Of a stretch of 64,000 bases of DNA, positions 45,488 to 54,552 are shown piece by piece; the stretch's first letter is position 1; every line of letters begins with the position of its first letter. The position numbers and the translations under genes were made by a program. This stretch comes from Synechococcus sp. PCC 7336 (GTDB lineage Bacteria; Cyanobacteriota; Cyanobacteriia; Thermostichales; PCC-7336). The notes beneath the pieces were generated by a model. The model was not told the DNA's origin, did no database searches, and saw nothing but the letters and a program-made list of their open reading frames with translations. Location of the stretch: the NCBI RefSeq assembly GCF_000332275.1, contig NZ_CM001776.1, positions 3,470,008-3,534,007 of the forward strand. Direction: 5' to 3'.

Positions 45488-47610
45488 TTACTGCGCGTTA
45501 CAGTAACCGGTCAGAATGATTGACGCCGACCGGCCAGGATGGTTGACATTTAATATGTAGGTATAGCTGGAGTCGAAGTCACGGATGCCAATCAGTTGAC
45601 TGGCGGCATCGTAGCTATAGTCGATCTGGTCAACTGTGCTACCTACACTGTCTGAGAAGCGTTCTTGTGAGAGGCGATCGAGTAAATCGTAGCTGTAATC
45701 GGTTTGACGACCGTTGCGATCGATGAGGCTAGTTAAGTTACCGACTGCGTTGTAGCTAAAAGTGCGGCTGTCGCCCAGAGGATTGGTTTCGCGCACCAAT
45801 AGGTCGCGGGCGTCATACTCATACGTGGTGGTGTTGCCGGAGGCGTCAGTGAAGGATGCGAGGGTACCGACAGCGGTATAGCTGGAGGTGGTGGTAAACC
45901 CGAGTGGATCGATAGTAGCGATCTCTCGATTGAGCTCGTCGTAAACAAAGCGGGTGGTATTGCCCAAAGCATCGGCTTGCGAGGTCAAATTGCTGACGGC
46001 GTCGTAGCTGAACAGTGTCGAGTTACCCAAGGCATCGGTGATGCGAGTTTGTCGGTTGAGCTCGTCATAACCGAAGCGAGTAGTGCGCCCCAACTCATCA
46101 GTAAAGGCAGTCTGATTGCCAACAGCATCGTAGATGAAGTTGATGCTATTCCCCAAAGCATTGGTGGTTTGGGTAAGGCGGTTGAGGACGTCATACTCAG
46201 AAGTCGTCACTCGCCCTAAGGCATCCTCGATAGCGTTAAGGTTGCCGACAGCGTCGTAGTTAAACAGGGTGGAGTTGCCGAGGGCATCGGTGATGCGAAT
46301 TTGTTGATTGAGCGCGTCGTAACCGAAACTAGTGATGCGCCCTAACTCGTCTTTGGATGCAGTCAGATTTCCGACAGCGTCATAGGTAAAGTTGGTGCTA
46401 TCCCCCAAAGCGTTAGTAGTTTGTACCAGACGGTTGAGCTCGTCATACTCCGAAGTCGTGACGCGCCCTAATTCATCCTGGAAAGCCGTCAGATTTCCTG
46501 CCGCATCGTAGGTGAAATTGGTGCTGTCACCCAAGGTATTGGTGGTTTGCACCAGACGGTTTAGCTCGTCATACTCCGAAGTCGTGACGCGCCCTAATTC
46601 ATCCTGGAAAGCCGTCAGATTTCCTGCCGCATCGTAGGTGAAATTGGTGCTGTCACCCAAAGCATTGGTGGTTTGTACCAACCGATTGAACTCGTCATAC
46701 TCCGAAGTCGTAACACGTCCTAATTCATCTTGGAAGACAGTCAGATTCCCTGCCGCATCGTAGGTGAAATTGGTGCTGTCACCCAAAGCGTTAGTAGTTT
46801 GAACTAGACGGTTGAGTTTGTCATACTCCGAAGTCGTAACCCGGCCTGATTCATCCTGGAAAGCAATCAGATTGCTGACGGCATCGTAGGTGAAATTGGT
46901 GCTGTCACCCAAAGCATTGGTGGTTTGTACCAGACGATTGAGCTCGTCATACTCCGAAGTTGTGATACGCCCTAGCTCGTCTTGGAATGCAGTTAAATTC
47001 CCCGCCGCATCGTAGATGAAGTTGGTGCTGTCATCCAAGGCATTGGTGGTTTGCACCAAACGATTGAGCTCGTCATAGTTTGAGGTTGTAACGCGCCCTA
47101 ACTCATCTTGGGAGGCAGTCAAATTACCGACAGAATCATAGGTAAAGGTGACGCTGTCGCCTAAAGCATTAGTAGTCTGTACCAATCGATTGAGAACGTC
47201 ATACTCCGAAGTCGTAACCCGCCCTAATTCGTCTTGGAATGCAATCAGATTACCGACAGCATCGTAAGTATTTCTGAAACTATCACCTAAAATATTAGTG
47301 GTTTGAGTCAAGCGATTGAGATTATCGAATGCGAACGTCGTCACCCGACCGAGCTCGTCCTCCCGCGCGATAACGTTACCAACAGCGTCGTAGGTCAAAG
47401 TGACACGATCGCCTACAGCATTGGTGGTTTCCACCAAACGGTTGAGCCCGTCATAGCTGAGGGTGCTAACACGGCCTAATGCATCGATAGTCTCGATGAG
47501 ATTGCCTTCGCCGTCGTAACTCAGACGGTTAGTTTCTCCCAATGCATCCGTCACTTCGGCCAAACGATTCAGCTCGTCGTAGACCGAAGTCGTAATACGC
47601 CCTAGCTCAT
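45488..47610 (-). pseudogene. Second-type YD core with 126-bp tandem repeats, no tip
   Basis: The frame holds about 15 YD repeats of a very regular 42-residue unit (DELGRVTTSEYDELNRLVQT, then TNALGDSTNFTYDAAGNL). The DNA units of 126 bp are almost identical between 46,380 and 47,250. It ends at YSYDAASQLIGIRDFDSSYT and is cut by IS21 at 45,549, so core end and tip are gone. At its 5' end it is fused to the tail of another module. It is a different core type from the other modules and the giant gene. Confidence 0.8.
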
Positions 47611-48942
47611 CTTCAATTGCGATCTGGTTGCATTACCATTGGAAAACTCAGTCAGTGTAACTTGAGATACATTTGCACCTGTCCCCAAAAGAACAGCTCC
47701 CAAGGCGCTTGTTGCAACAACAGGTGCCAGTGCACCAGCAGCAGCTCCTACTCCAGCGGCGATTACCACATCGCCAATATCTATACTTCCTGTAGAAATA
47801 AGTTGGCCTGCAACCGAGCCAGCAGCCCCAGCCAGCAGCCCTATTCCGCCAGTAACCACAAATAATGGAACGAATTCACCAGTGGGATCGGTGAAGGTTG
47901 TAGGGCTATTAAAAACATATCTATAAAGGTTAGAATCACCTGCACTGAAGCCTAATTGATCTTGACTTACAAACTGTCCACTGGACGAGTCATAATAACG
48001 TCTTCTATTGTAGTAGAACCCAGTTTCTACGTTGAACTCGCGGCCTGTGAAACTAAATCGAAACTCAATACTGGGATTAGTTTGTCCAGTAATATTCCCA
48101 AAGCTATCGTAGAGAATGTGATTGACAATACTACCCCCTGCATCGACCAGATCTCGCACGGTCCCTAAATTATCGGTCAGAGTAAAGAGTGCTCTGCCCT
48201 GAGCATCTTCCTGAGCCAGTATTTGGTCTGTTACCGGACCGTGCAAATAGCGAGCAGTCAGATCGCCCTCGCCATCAAATACAAGAGAAATGTGCTCTTT
48301 GTCATACACAAAACGCTCCGTTTGCGCGGCTAAAGCTCCATCTCCATCCAGATCGACAGTTCTGAGAATGCGACGGCCGAAGACATCGTAGTCATATTCC
48401 GCCGAGAGGATGGTGTTGCCATCGCTATCGCGGGTAACAACTGTTCTCAATTGATTGCGATGGTCGAACTCGTATTCGGTGACCTCTCCAGTCGCTCTGT
48501 CCGTCTGACGAATGCGGTTGCCCTCATTGTCGTAGTCGTAGAGGAATTGCTCGTCTTCGAGCAATCGATTGTCAGGGCCTGAGCGAGAGCCGTCATTGGT
48601 GCGATTGCCATTGGCGTCATAGGTGTAAACCTCATCAGTCTGGAAGCTATGCTCTGCCGAGATGAGTTGACTGCGCTCGTCATAGCTGAAGCTGCTGACC
48701 CCATCGATTGAAACTAACTCAGTAATGCGATTGGCCGCATCGTACTGATAGCGATACTCGGCGATCGCACCTCCATCATTAAGCCTTGCTGTATCTGATT
48801 CCCGAGGTGTAATGTCTCTCCTCCAGCTAAATTTCGCCGCTCGCTCTCTCCACCGACTCAAGAAAAGTCTTAGTAGTGTTCGAGTTTTGGGCTGCTTCTC
48901 TGAAGTCTTCCAGGATTCGTTCGTATTCTTCCGGTTTCCCAA
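47602..48942 (-). pseudogene. YD core fragment with truncated tip linker
   Basis: Genuine YD sequence starts near 48,780 (NDGGAIAEYRYQYDAANRIT) and is nearly identical to the 18.5- and 30.4-kb modules. The first 55 residues come from other DNA. The core end is FTGREFNVETGFYYNRRRYY, SQDQLGFSAGDSNLYRYVFN, FTDPTGE. It is followed by a hydrophobic Gly/Ala/Val linker (VVTGGIGLLAGAAGSVAGQL). The tip is missing: at about 47,630 the frame is fused to the second-type core. Confidence 0.78.
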
Positions 48943-49256
48943 CTGAGTAGAAGCGCTGTATCTCTCGGATAGCTTCTTCGTTATGTCTGGTCCTCAACAA
49001 AGCATGAAAGTAACAGACCGAGCTTAACTCATTAGTTGAACTTATCTTTGAGGTGATTTTGAAAAAAATACTCCGATTCATCGAACAGCCCTATTTCCTT
49101 AGCCATTTCACCAGCCATCGGGTAGGCGGAACCTCTCTTCGGATACTTGGAAATTAATGCGACAAATGCCTTATAATCAGCTTGATATTTTTTTTAGCTT
49201 CGTAAAGCCATTGCATGCATAAACTGCTTTTCATATTCTTCGTCTTTCACAATCAT
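48827..49256 (-). pseudogene. TPR-like immunity paralogue C, frameshifted twice
   Basis: Starting at ATG 49,256 (MIVKDEEYEKQFMHAMALRS) the gene is in three frames. It continues KKYQADYKAFVALISKYPKR and MAGEMAKEIGLFDESEYFF, then SSVCYFHALLRTRHNEEAIR, RFYSVGKPEEYERILEDFRE. The breaks fall in A-runs near 49,190 and 49,060. It is a paralogue of the genes at 49,267 and 25,839. Frameshifts may be real or sequencing errors in homopolymers. Confidence 0.7.
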
Positions 49257-49266
49257 TGCCTCCAAG

Positions 49267-49695
49267 TCAAGTGTCATTTGATTGCAGCTCTGCCTCAATA
49301 GCCTCGAGGAAATCACTAGTTGCTTCAGAAGTTTTTGCCCCTTCACGAAGATCGTCCAACAACAGTTCATACTCTTTAGGTTCTCCAACTGAATAGAATC
49401 GTTTGAGTTCTAATATAGCTTCACGAATTTTTGAGTTCTTCATCAATGCATGAAAATAGAGCACTGAGGGAAGTTCTTTCTTTGGGCTCAGTGTTGACGT
49501 AATCCTAAAATGCTTTTCCACCTCGTCACGTAAGCCGAGCCTTTTCGCCATATCGCCAGCCATACCGTGTATTTCAGGTCTTCCGGGATACTGCGAGGCC
49601 AATTCAACAAACGCCTCGTAGGCAGCTTTGTAGTTCCCCTGCTGACGGAACTCCATCGCAAGTTCGAACTGCTTTGCATAATCTTCTTTTGACAC
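49267..49695 (-). CDS. TPR-like small protein, orphan immunity paralogue B
   Basis: The intact 142-residue protein reads MSKEDYAKQFELAMEFRQQG, NYKAAYEAFVELASQYPGRP, HGMAGDMAKRLGLRDEVEKH and LYFHALMKNSKIREAILELK, RFYSVGEPKEYE. It is about half identical to the 25.8-kb gene and directly precedes a broken third paralogue. Its tip is not present; upstream DNA encodes only a Gly-rich scrap (ILSGIGGVLTFIFSGLGGG) before the ISL3 copy. Confidence 0.68.
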   Translation of the reverse strand: MSKEDYAKQFELAMEFRQQGNYKAAYEAFVELASQYPGRPEIHGMAGDMAKRLGLRDEVEKHFRITSTLSPKKELPSVLYFHALMKNSKIREAILELKRFYSVGEPKEYELLLDDLREGAKTSEATSDFLEAIEAELQSNDT

Positions 49696-49950
49696 ACTCT
49701 AAACTCCTACTCAGTCAGCTGCGAAATCTCCACACGAAAGGCGAGAGGTGTTTCACTTTAGCTAAATGCTTTATGATCTGGCTCTATCTCACAAATATTT
49801 ACACCCTCTAAGGATCGTTTTGTTGTATGCAAGTAAGTGCTCTGACTTCGGCATGAATAAAGTTGATTAGAATTGGGTTCTGCCACTACCACCACCAAGT
49901 CCACTAAAAATAAATGTGAGAACACCTCCAATTCCCGAAAGTATTGTTGT

Positions 49951-51820
49951 TGCAAAATAACCCCAACTTCGGCACCCTAATCACGCCCAACTTCGGGGTC
50001 TTGTCCGCTTTTGGTGATCGTTAAATCTGTCCTAAATGAGGCGCTTATTTCGTATAAGAATCAACTGATTAGGATGAGGCGCTTGGCCAATAGCTCGAGC
50101 CCAGCCCTTCCAAACATCTGCCGTTTCAGCATTTTTAGTCGGTTGTTTTGACCCTCCACTGGCCCATTGCTCACCTCGAGTGTGAGAGCTGCTTTCACCG
50201 CATCGTAATCTTCTTGAAGACCCTTGGCAAAACTCCGTAATGCCTTGATTGAGCTGCTCACAGCTGTCTCCAGCCAATCGTCGAATTCCCCAGGCAGTCG
50301 CTCGCGCACCAGTTTGATGAACCCCTGAGCCAGAGCGATCGCCCCCGATAACTTTGGCTGCTGGCCCAGTTTTTCCAGCAGGGTTTTCTCCTCAGGCGTA
50401 AGGTTTTCAGGCCGTGTCAACAGCAGCCAAGCCGCCCGCTTGGCACTCAAAGGCTCTGACACTGGTGTGGCGGGTGATGGCGCTGGTCCCCGACCCGGTA
50501 AGTCATTGAGGGATTCTCGGCTGGGCTTGATGGAGGGCAGAGAGCAACGCAACTGCCGAGTGTAACGGGCGACGGTCATATAGCTGCCCGGGTACCCTTG
50601 CTGTTGGATCTCGCCAAACAACTGTTTAGTTTGTTGGCGCCCTTGCTGCCATTGCTCTGACAGGTAAGCCTTGTATGGATCCAAACAACTGGGGTTTCTC
50701 CGCCGCCCCACAGGATATTGCCATTCCGGAAACGTTGACGCGGCCAGGTAGGTATACACCGTTCGCTCGCCAATGCCGAGGTGATGGGCAATGTCTTTAA
50801 TGGCATAGCCTTGCTTGCGTAGAGCATGGGTTTGTTCCCACTTCTCCAGTCGTATGGCCCGATTGACTTCCCTTTGGGTTCGATATCTATCCGGAGCAGC
50901 TTCGGGGGTCGGTGCTTCGGTTGGCTGTTGGGCTTGAATCTGTTGCTGCTCAACCTGTTCGAGCGACTGGGTTTGTCCCTTAAAGACTTTCTCTAAAGCC
51001 TCTTCGAGATTCTGCAACAGATGAAAGCGATCGGCTACCTGGATGGCATCGGGTGCTCCATCGCTCATGCCTCGCCTGTAGGCTTTGGAGCGATCTCTCG
51101 AGAGAATCTTCACGCCAGGATGCTCTTTCAACCAGGCTGCTAAGGTCCCAGCCGCCCGGTCGGGGAGTAGTGCGATCGGTTGGTTGGTCTCCAAGTCGAC
51201 CAAGATCGTTCCGTAATGATGACCCGTGCGAAACGCGAAATCATCCACCCCCAATATCTTTGGCGTGGCCATGACTGGTAGGGGCAATTTGGAGATGGCT
51301 CGCAAGATGGTGTTGCGGCTGTATCCGTATCCGAGCTGATGGCTCAAGCGGGCTGCTGCCGAACCACCGAGGGCTAAGCCCATCGCTTCCAGTTGAGCCG
51401 TGTAGCGAGTCGTGCGTCTGGCCCAAGGCGCGACAACCTCGGGCAGACGCTCCGTAAAGATACGCCGAGGGCAACGCTCGTTGAGGCAGAAGAACTTACA
51501 GACTTGGAGCAATATCGTCAGCGTGAATTGAACCAATGGCAAATCCCTCAACGTTCTCTCATAGTGGCTATGGATGCGATCGGTGGAGCGATGACACAGC
51601 GGGCAACAGGCCACCGTTTGAGTCGAGCAGAGGTTAACAACGAGCTGTTGGTTGGCCGGATCGATACTCCAACTGTTCAAGCTCACATCCGTTTGGCTGG
51701 GCAGGAGATGCTGTAAAAGTTCCACGGGCTTGGCAGAGTGAGGGTTTGCACCTGGTATTCTCCTATACCTTCTCTGCATCACCAAAAGCGGACAAGACCC
51801 CGAAGTCGGATGAATATGCA
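49951..51820 (-). mobile_element. ISL3-family element (type A), copy 2; right endpoint of the inversion
   Basis: The left end (TGCAAAATAACCCCAACTTC) has the 24-bp internal duplication and the right end (reading TGCATATTCATCCGACTTCG inward) does not. CCAAG follows at 51,821-51,825, the complement of the CTTGG beside copy 1. Transposase intact. Orientation is opposite to copy 1. Confidence 0.85.
50061..51779 (-). CDS. ISL3-family transposase, intact
   Basis: I use ATG 51,779 (MQRRYRRIPGANPHSAKPVE), since the upstream codons belong to the terminus. The 572-residue protein has the ISL3 zinc-binding part (CCPLCHRSTDRIHSHYERTL, CLNERCPRRIF), then ILGVDDFAFRTGHHYGTILV, DLETNQPIALLPDRAAGTLA and IQVADRFHLLQNLEEALEKV. 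A helix-turn-helix insertion (GYAIKDIAHHLGIGERTVYT) and the end VEGQNNRLKMLKRQMFGRAG follow. It could mobilise both copies. Confidence 0.92.
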   Translation of the reverse strand: MQRRYRRIPGANPHSAKPVELLQHLLPSQTDVSLNSWSIDPANQQLVVNLCSTQTVACCPLCHRSTDRIHSHYERTLRDLPLVQFTLTILLQVCKFFCLNERCPRRIFTERLPEVVAPWARRTTRYTAQLEAMGLALGGSAAARLSHQLGYGYSRNTILRAISKLPLPVMATPKILGVDDFAFRTGHHYGTILVDLETNQPIALLPDRAAGTLAAWLKEHPGVKILSRDRSKAYRRGMSDGAPDAIQVADRFHLLQNLEEALEKVFKGQTQSLEQVEQQQIQAQQPTEAPTPEAAPDRYRTQREVNRAIRLEKWEQTHALRKQGYAIKDIAHHLGIGERTVYTYLAASTFPEWQYPVGRRRNPSCLDPYKAYLSEQWQQGRQQTKQLFGEIQQQGYPGSYMTVARYTRQLRCSLPSIKPSRESLNDLPGRGPAPSPATPVSEPLSAKRAAWLLLTRPENLTPEEKTLLEKLGQQPKLSGAIALAQGFIKLVRERLPGEFDDWLETAVSSSIKALRSFAKGLQEDYDAVKAALTLEVSNGPVEGQNNRLKMLKRQMFGRAGLELLAKRLILIS

Positions 51821-52519
51821 CCAAGCTTGTTGGGTAGCTTCCCAGCCATCTGTGTTGACTGTTTGGGGCTTGTAGTCCGGTTGCAGCGCTTGAGCCTGCT
51901 GCACAAACTCCAGATAGCCGCAGCGCAAGGCTTCTGTACTCGCGGCAGTGGTCAGACTAGCCCCTAAAATGCACCCCTGAGCCACGGTGGTGGGCAGGTA
52001 GACTCGTTGCCCTTGCCACCAGGTATGCTTCTCATCGGCCAGCAGATGCTCGGGCAAGCGTTCGGGGGCTTTGACCGTGGAGCCCACAATCGAGCAGCGA
52101 CCCAACGAGCGATAGGCTCGATACCAATACATGCTGTTGCGCCCCAGCACGTAAGCTAAGCCATCGAAGGGAACGCCAAAGCGGCACAGGTAGAGTCCTT
52201 TTTCCACCTGCTCGGTGCGCCCAACCATGTAGGGCATGACAAAATCTGGCCGCAGTTGATAGACCTCTTGGGTGGCATGCAACTCAATTCGACGCATGCG
52301 CAGCCCCAGCTTGCGCGAATAGACAAAGCTGTGAAAGCGGAAGCCCTGTTCGAAATGGGCAGGCAATAGCTCCGGATGCCGCCTCCACAGTTGCATCAGA
52401 TGGCTGCGGCAGGCATCGGCATTCTCCATCAAGCTCTGATACTGGGCTTCAGTCTCGACTGGCATGCAGATGCTCTTGTCTCCCCGTTTGGCTGCAGGCA
52501 CGATCGGCGTCTCATCCAC
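51821..52519 (-). pseudogene. N-terminal half of split DDE transposase X
   Basis: From GTG 52,519 it reads VDETPIVPAAKRGDKSICMP, RRIELHATQEVYQLRPDFVM, LLADEKHTWWQGQRVYLPTT and VNTDGWEATQQAW before the ISL3 end. The Asp residues in LLADEK and VNTDGW are candidate catalytic positions. The C-terminal half is at 34,844-35,397 on the other strand. The original gene start may lie further upstream and has been lost against the next ISL3 relic. Confidence 0.75.
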
Positions 52520-52556
52520 GACAAGCTAGCTCTATCAAACATCCATTGGTACTTCA

Positions 52557-53528
52557 CTATACACTGGTGCCATAGAATCCGTTAGAAGCAGAAATATATT
52601 TTGTTTTATTGATTGCTTCTAGCTTTTCCTCTCTTTCTGCTTTGCTCTCAATCTTTCCCGCAGCTTTCTTCTCTTTTCTTCTCTCTTTGTCTAGCTCTTC
52701 GTTGACTATCTTCATTACATGGAACCTATCTGCCACCACTGTCGCATTTGGCATCATTTCTTCAACTATAGCAATCCGATATGAATTGTAAATGCTGATC
52801 CTTGCCAGCACTGGGCTTCAGGCATCCTGACGTTTACAAATGGCTTAGGACCGCTATAGATCCCGGTATGGCCTCCACAGATCGATACTGGCTTCCACAA
52901 TTCTACTCAACACCTCTTCTCCCCATCCAGTAAAGACTTGACGCAATTCCTCTTGACGACGTGACTCTAGCAACATGAGTGGCTTCCTAAGATCTAGGTC
53001 CACTAAGACAGCACAATAGTTACCCTGTCCTTTGACTAATGAAATCTCATCGATTCCTAACCTCTTTAATCCTTCCGGTACTTCTTGAATTAATTGCTCG
53101 CCCAATTCATTGAGAATTGTTTGGATCTCATCATCACTTAGATCGTTGCGTTCTGCCACACTCCGGATATCACTATCCAAAACCTGACCAATGATTGCTC
53201 TGGCTAAGCGCTTTGTATAAGTTCTATTCTTGTCAACATGCTCTAGCACTTCACTGAATGGCTTTCCACAATTCTTACGCTTAAATTGACGGCGATTGAT
53301 TCGTAGATAAACAGATTGTCCACTCATTGGCAAGTCTCTAACTAAGTACCGGTGATTTTGGTGCAGTCTTCGACTCGTCTAACCGCAATGAGGACAAATG
53401 GCTTGTCGACTTTCTGACTCTAGTTCCAAGAAGATGCCGATACCTTCAAGAGTTTGATATCCTGTGACCCGAGACCCAGGCAGATCCAATGTCTCTGTGA
53501 GTAGTTTTTGACAGGCTATGGCGAGCAT
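52557..53528 (-). pseudogene. ISL3-family transposase (type B), nonsense-mutated and MITE-split
   Basis: From ATG 53,528 it reads MLAIACQKLLTETLDLPGSR, ICPHCG, an in-frame TAG, then TSRRLHQNHRYLVRDLPMSG and KRKNCGKPFSEVLEHVDKNR. The MITE at 52,767-52,858 follows DLWRPYRDL. Removing it with one TA gives DLWRPYRDLVEEMMPNATVV, ADRFHVMKIVNEELDKERRK, the expected ISL3 sequence. The last third is missing at this site. Confidence 0.8.
52767..52858. mobile_element. 92-bp IS630-type MITE, copy 2
   Basis: Same length, ends (TATAGCAATCC / TATAGCGGTCC) and interior (GATCCTTGCCAGCACTGGGC) as the copy at 23,728. It is inserted at TA in the ISL3 transposase gene, and its precise removal restores the frame. 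Confidence 0.82.
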
Positions 53529-53644
53529 ATTATGATCTTCTAAAGATGATATCTACATTATCATTCAGATATTTATATGATTCAATCTCTTGTAATCCAT
53601 GCTCAGTAAGAGCTCTGGCCTCGGAATAGAAGTTTTGATTTTAG

Positions 53645-53818
53645 GGTTCTTCGGTACCTGTTATGCTGATGGAAGCTTGTAAATGACCAAACCCCTTACC
53701 CAGTAAGGCTTATATGCCATGTTGTCTCCAGAAAAGGGTGTTTTGCCAACAAACTCTTAGCTAATAAGGCTTTGAGGGATTATCAGGCCGAAACTAGCAT
53801 ACCAAGTCCGGTAGAGCC
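53645..53818. mobile_element. 174-bp ISL3-derived MITE, copy 2
   Basis: Nearly identical to 26,508-26,681 but inverted. Ends GGTTCTTCGGTACCTGTTAT and GGCTCTACCGGACTTGGTAT resemble the type-B ISL3 terminus 55 bases to the right. No coding capacity. Confidence 0.78.
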
Positions 53819-53881
53819 GATTTTAGTAGATTTGTTCTTTTTGCCTTGTTTGGCATAGCAGGACCGGAAGAGCCAAATTAT

Positions 53882-54445
53882 TTAGGTTATATCTTTCTGA
53901 ATAGACGGTAAAGTTCTCGTGAAGGAGCTCGAGTAATATTGCGGATTGAACGACCATAACGGAGCATGCTTCGGGTAGGGGATTTGCACCCAACGACCGA
54001 TGATTTTCTCCCACCACCTTGCTTTATGAGGTAAACTTGCCACTTGAACGCAATGGCATCCATTCCATAGTGCGCCGATCGCATCTGTGTGAAAACCATC
54101 TCCAATAACAACCACTTGAATCGGTAGTAATCTCATGCTATATAATGCGATCTTGAAACTTTTTGGAAATGGTTTTTTAGCTCTGCCGATCGCATCTATC
54201 CCTAATCGCTCGGACCAGTAATTCACCCTATACTCGCGCTTTCCATTTGATAAGATAAATAGACTGAAACCCTCCTCCTGCGCCCGCTCAATCCAAGATT
54301 CAGAATTTGGTGAAAGATAGCGATCGTCTTCTGATACTATTGTGTTGTCTAAATCTAGAATAATCCCGCGAATTCCAATTTGTTTAAGTTGATTGAGATC
54401 TAAGGATGAGAGACTTGTACATCTTCTGAATGTTCTTCTAGACAT
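53882..54445 (-). CDS. YqeG-type HAD phosphatase
   Basis: The 187-residue protein carries HAD motif I in IILDLDNTIVSEDD, motif II in LFILSNGKRE, the Lys in RAKKPFPKSF and motif III in VVVIGDGFHTDAIGALWNGC. This matches the YqeG HAD-IIIA family found across cyanobacteria and Firmicutes; the substrate is unsettled. It is the first ordinary chromosomal gene after the mobile region. In motif III the usual GDQxxTD is GDGFHTD. Confidence 0.88.
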   Translation of the reverse strand: MSRRTFRRCTSLSSLDLNQLKQIGIRGIILDLDNTIVSEDDRYLSPNSESWIERAQEEGFSLFILSNGKREYRVNYWSERLGIDAIGRAKKPFPKSFKIALYSMRLLPIQVVVIGDGFHTDAIGALWNGCHCVQVASLPHKARWWEKIIGRWVQIPYPKHAPLWSFNPQYYSSSFTRTLPSIQKDIT

Positions 54446-54552
54446 TGGTTTGGATGTTTGGAATGCGACAATAAGGCTTAATGAAGACTATCTCATTTCA
54501 GTTCTGCAATCTAATTCCTAAGTCTTTTTTGCTAGAGGTTAAATTTTAAATG

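Larger units (their letters stand above)
42807..45548 (+). mobile_element. IS21-family element
   Basis: Ends share the IS21-like repeated motif TGTCAAnCATCnTGGCCGG, present twice near each terminus (42,807-42,853 and 45,505-45,548). The element carries overlapping istA and istB and an unusual duplicated istB tail. Left flank is repeat DNA and right flank is a YD gene, with no target repeat, so flanking DNA was rearranged. Confidence 0.85.
52557..53874 (-). mobile_element. ISL3-family (type B) relic with two nested MITEs
   Basis: The right end at 53,874 has the inverted-repeat sequence GGCTCTTCCGGTCCTGCTAT. The transposase gene is truncated at 52,557. A 92-bp MITE splits it, and a 174-bp MITE lies between the gene and the right end. 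The element stops seven bases from the stop codon of the chromosomal HAD gene, marking the edge of the accessory region. Confidence 0.75.

Noticed and set aside
45208-45506. Small coding genes behind istB
   Set aside because: The open frames are degenerate copies of the istB tail and have no start signals.
49758-49955. 65-residue minus-strand gene beside ISL3 copy 2
   Set aside because: It starts inside the ISL3 end. Another frame here encodes a Gly-rich scrap that looks more like tip-linker remains, and neither is complete.
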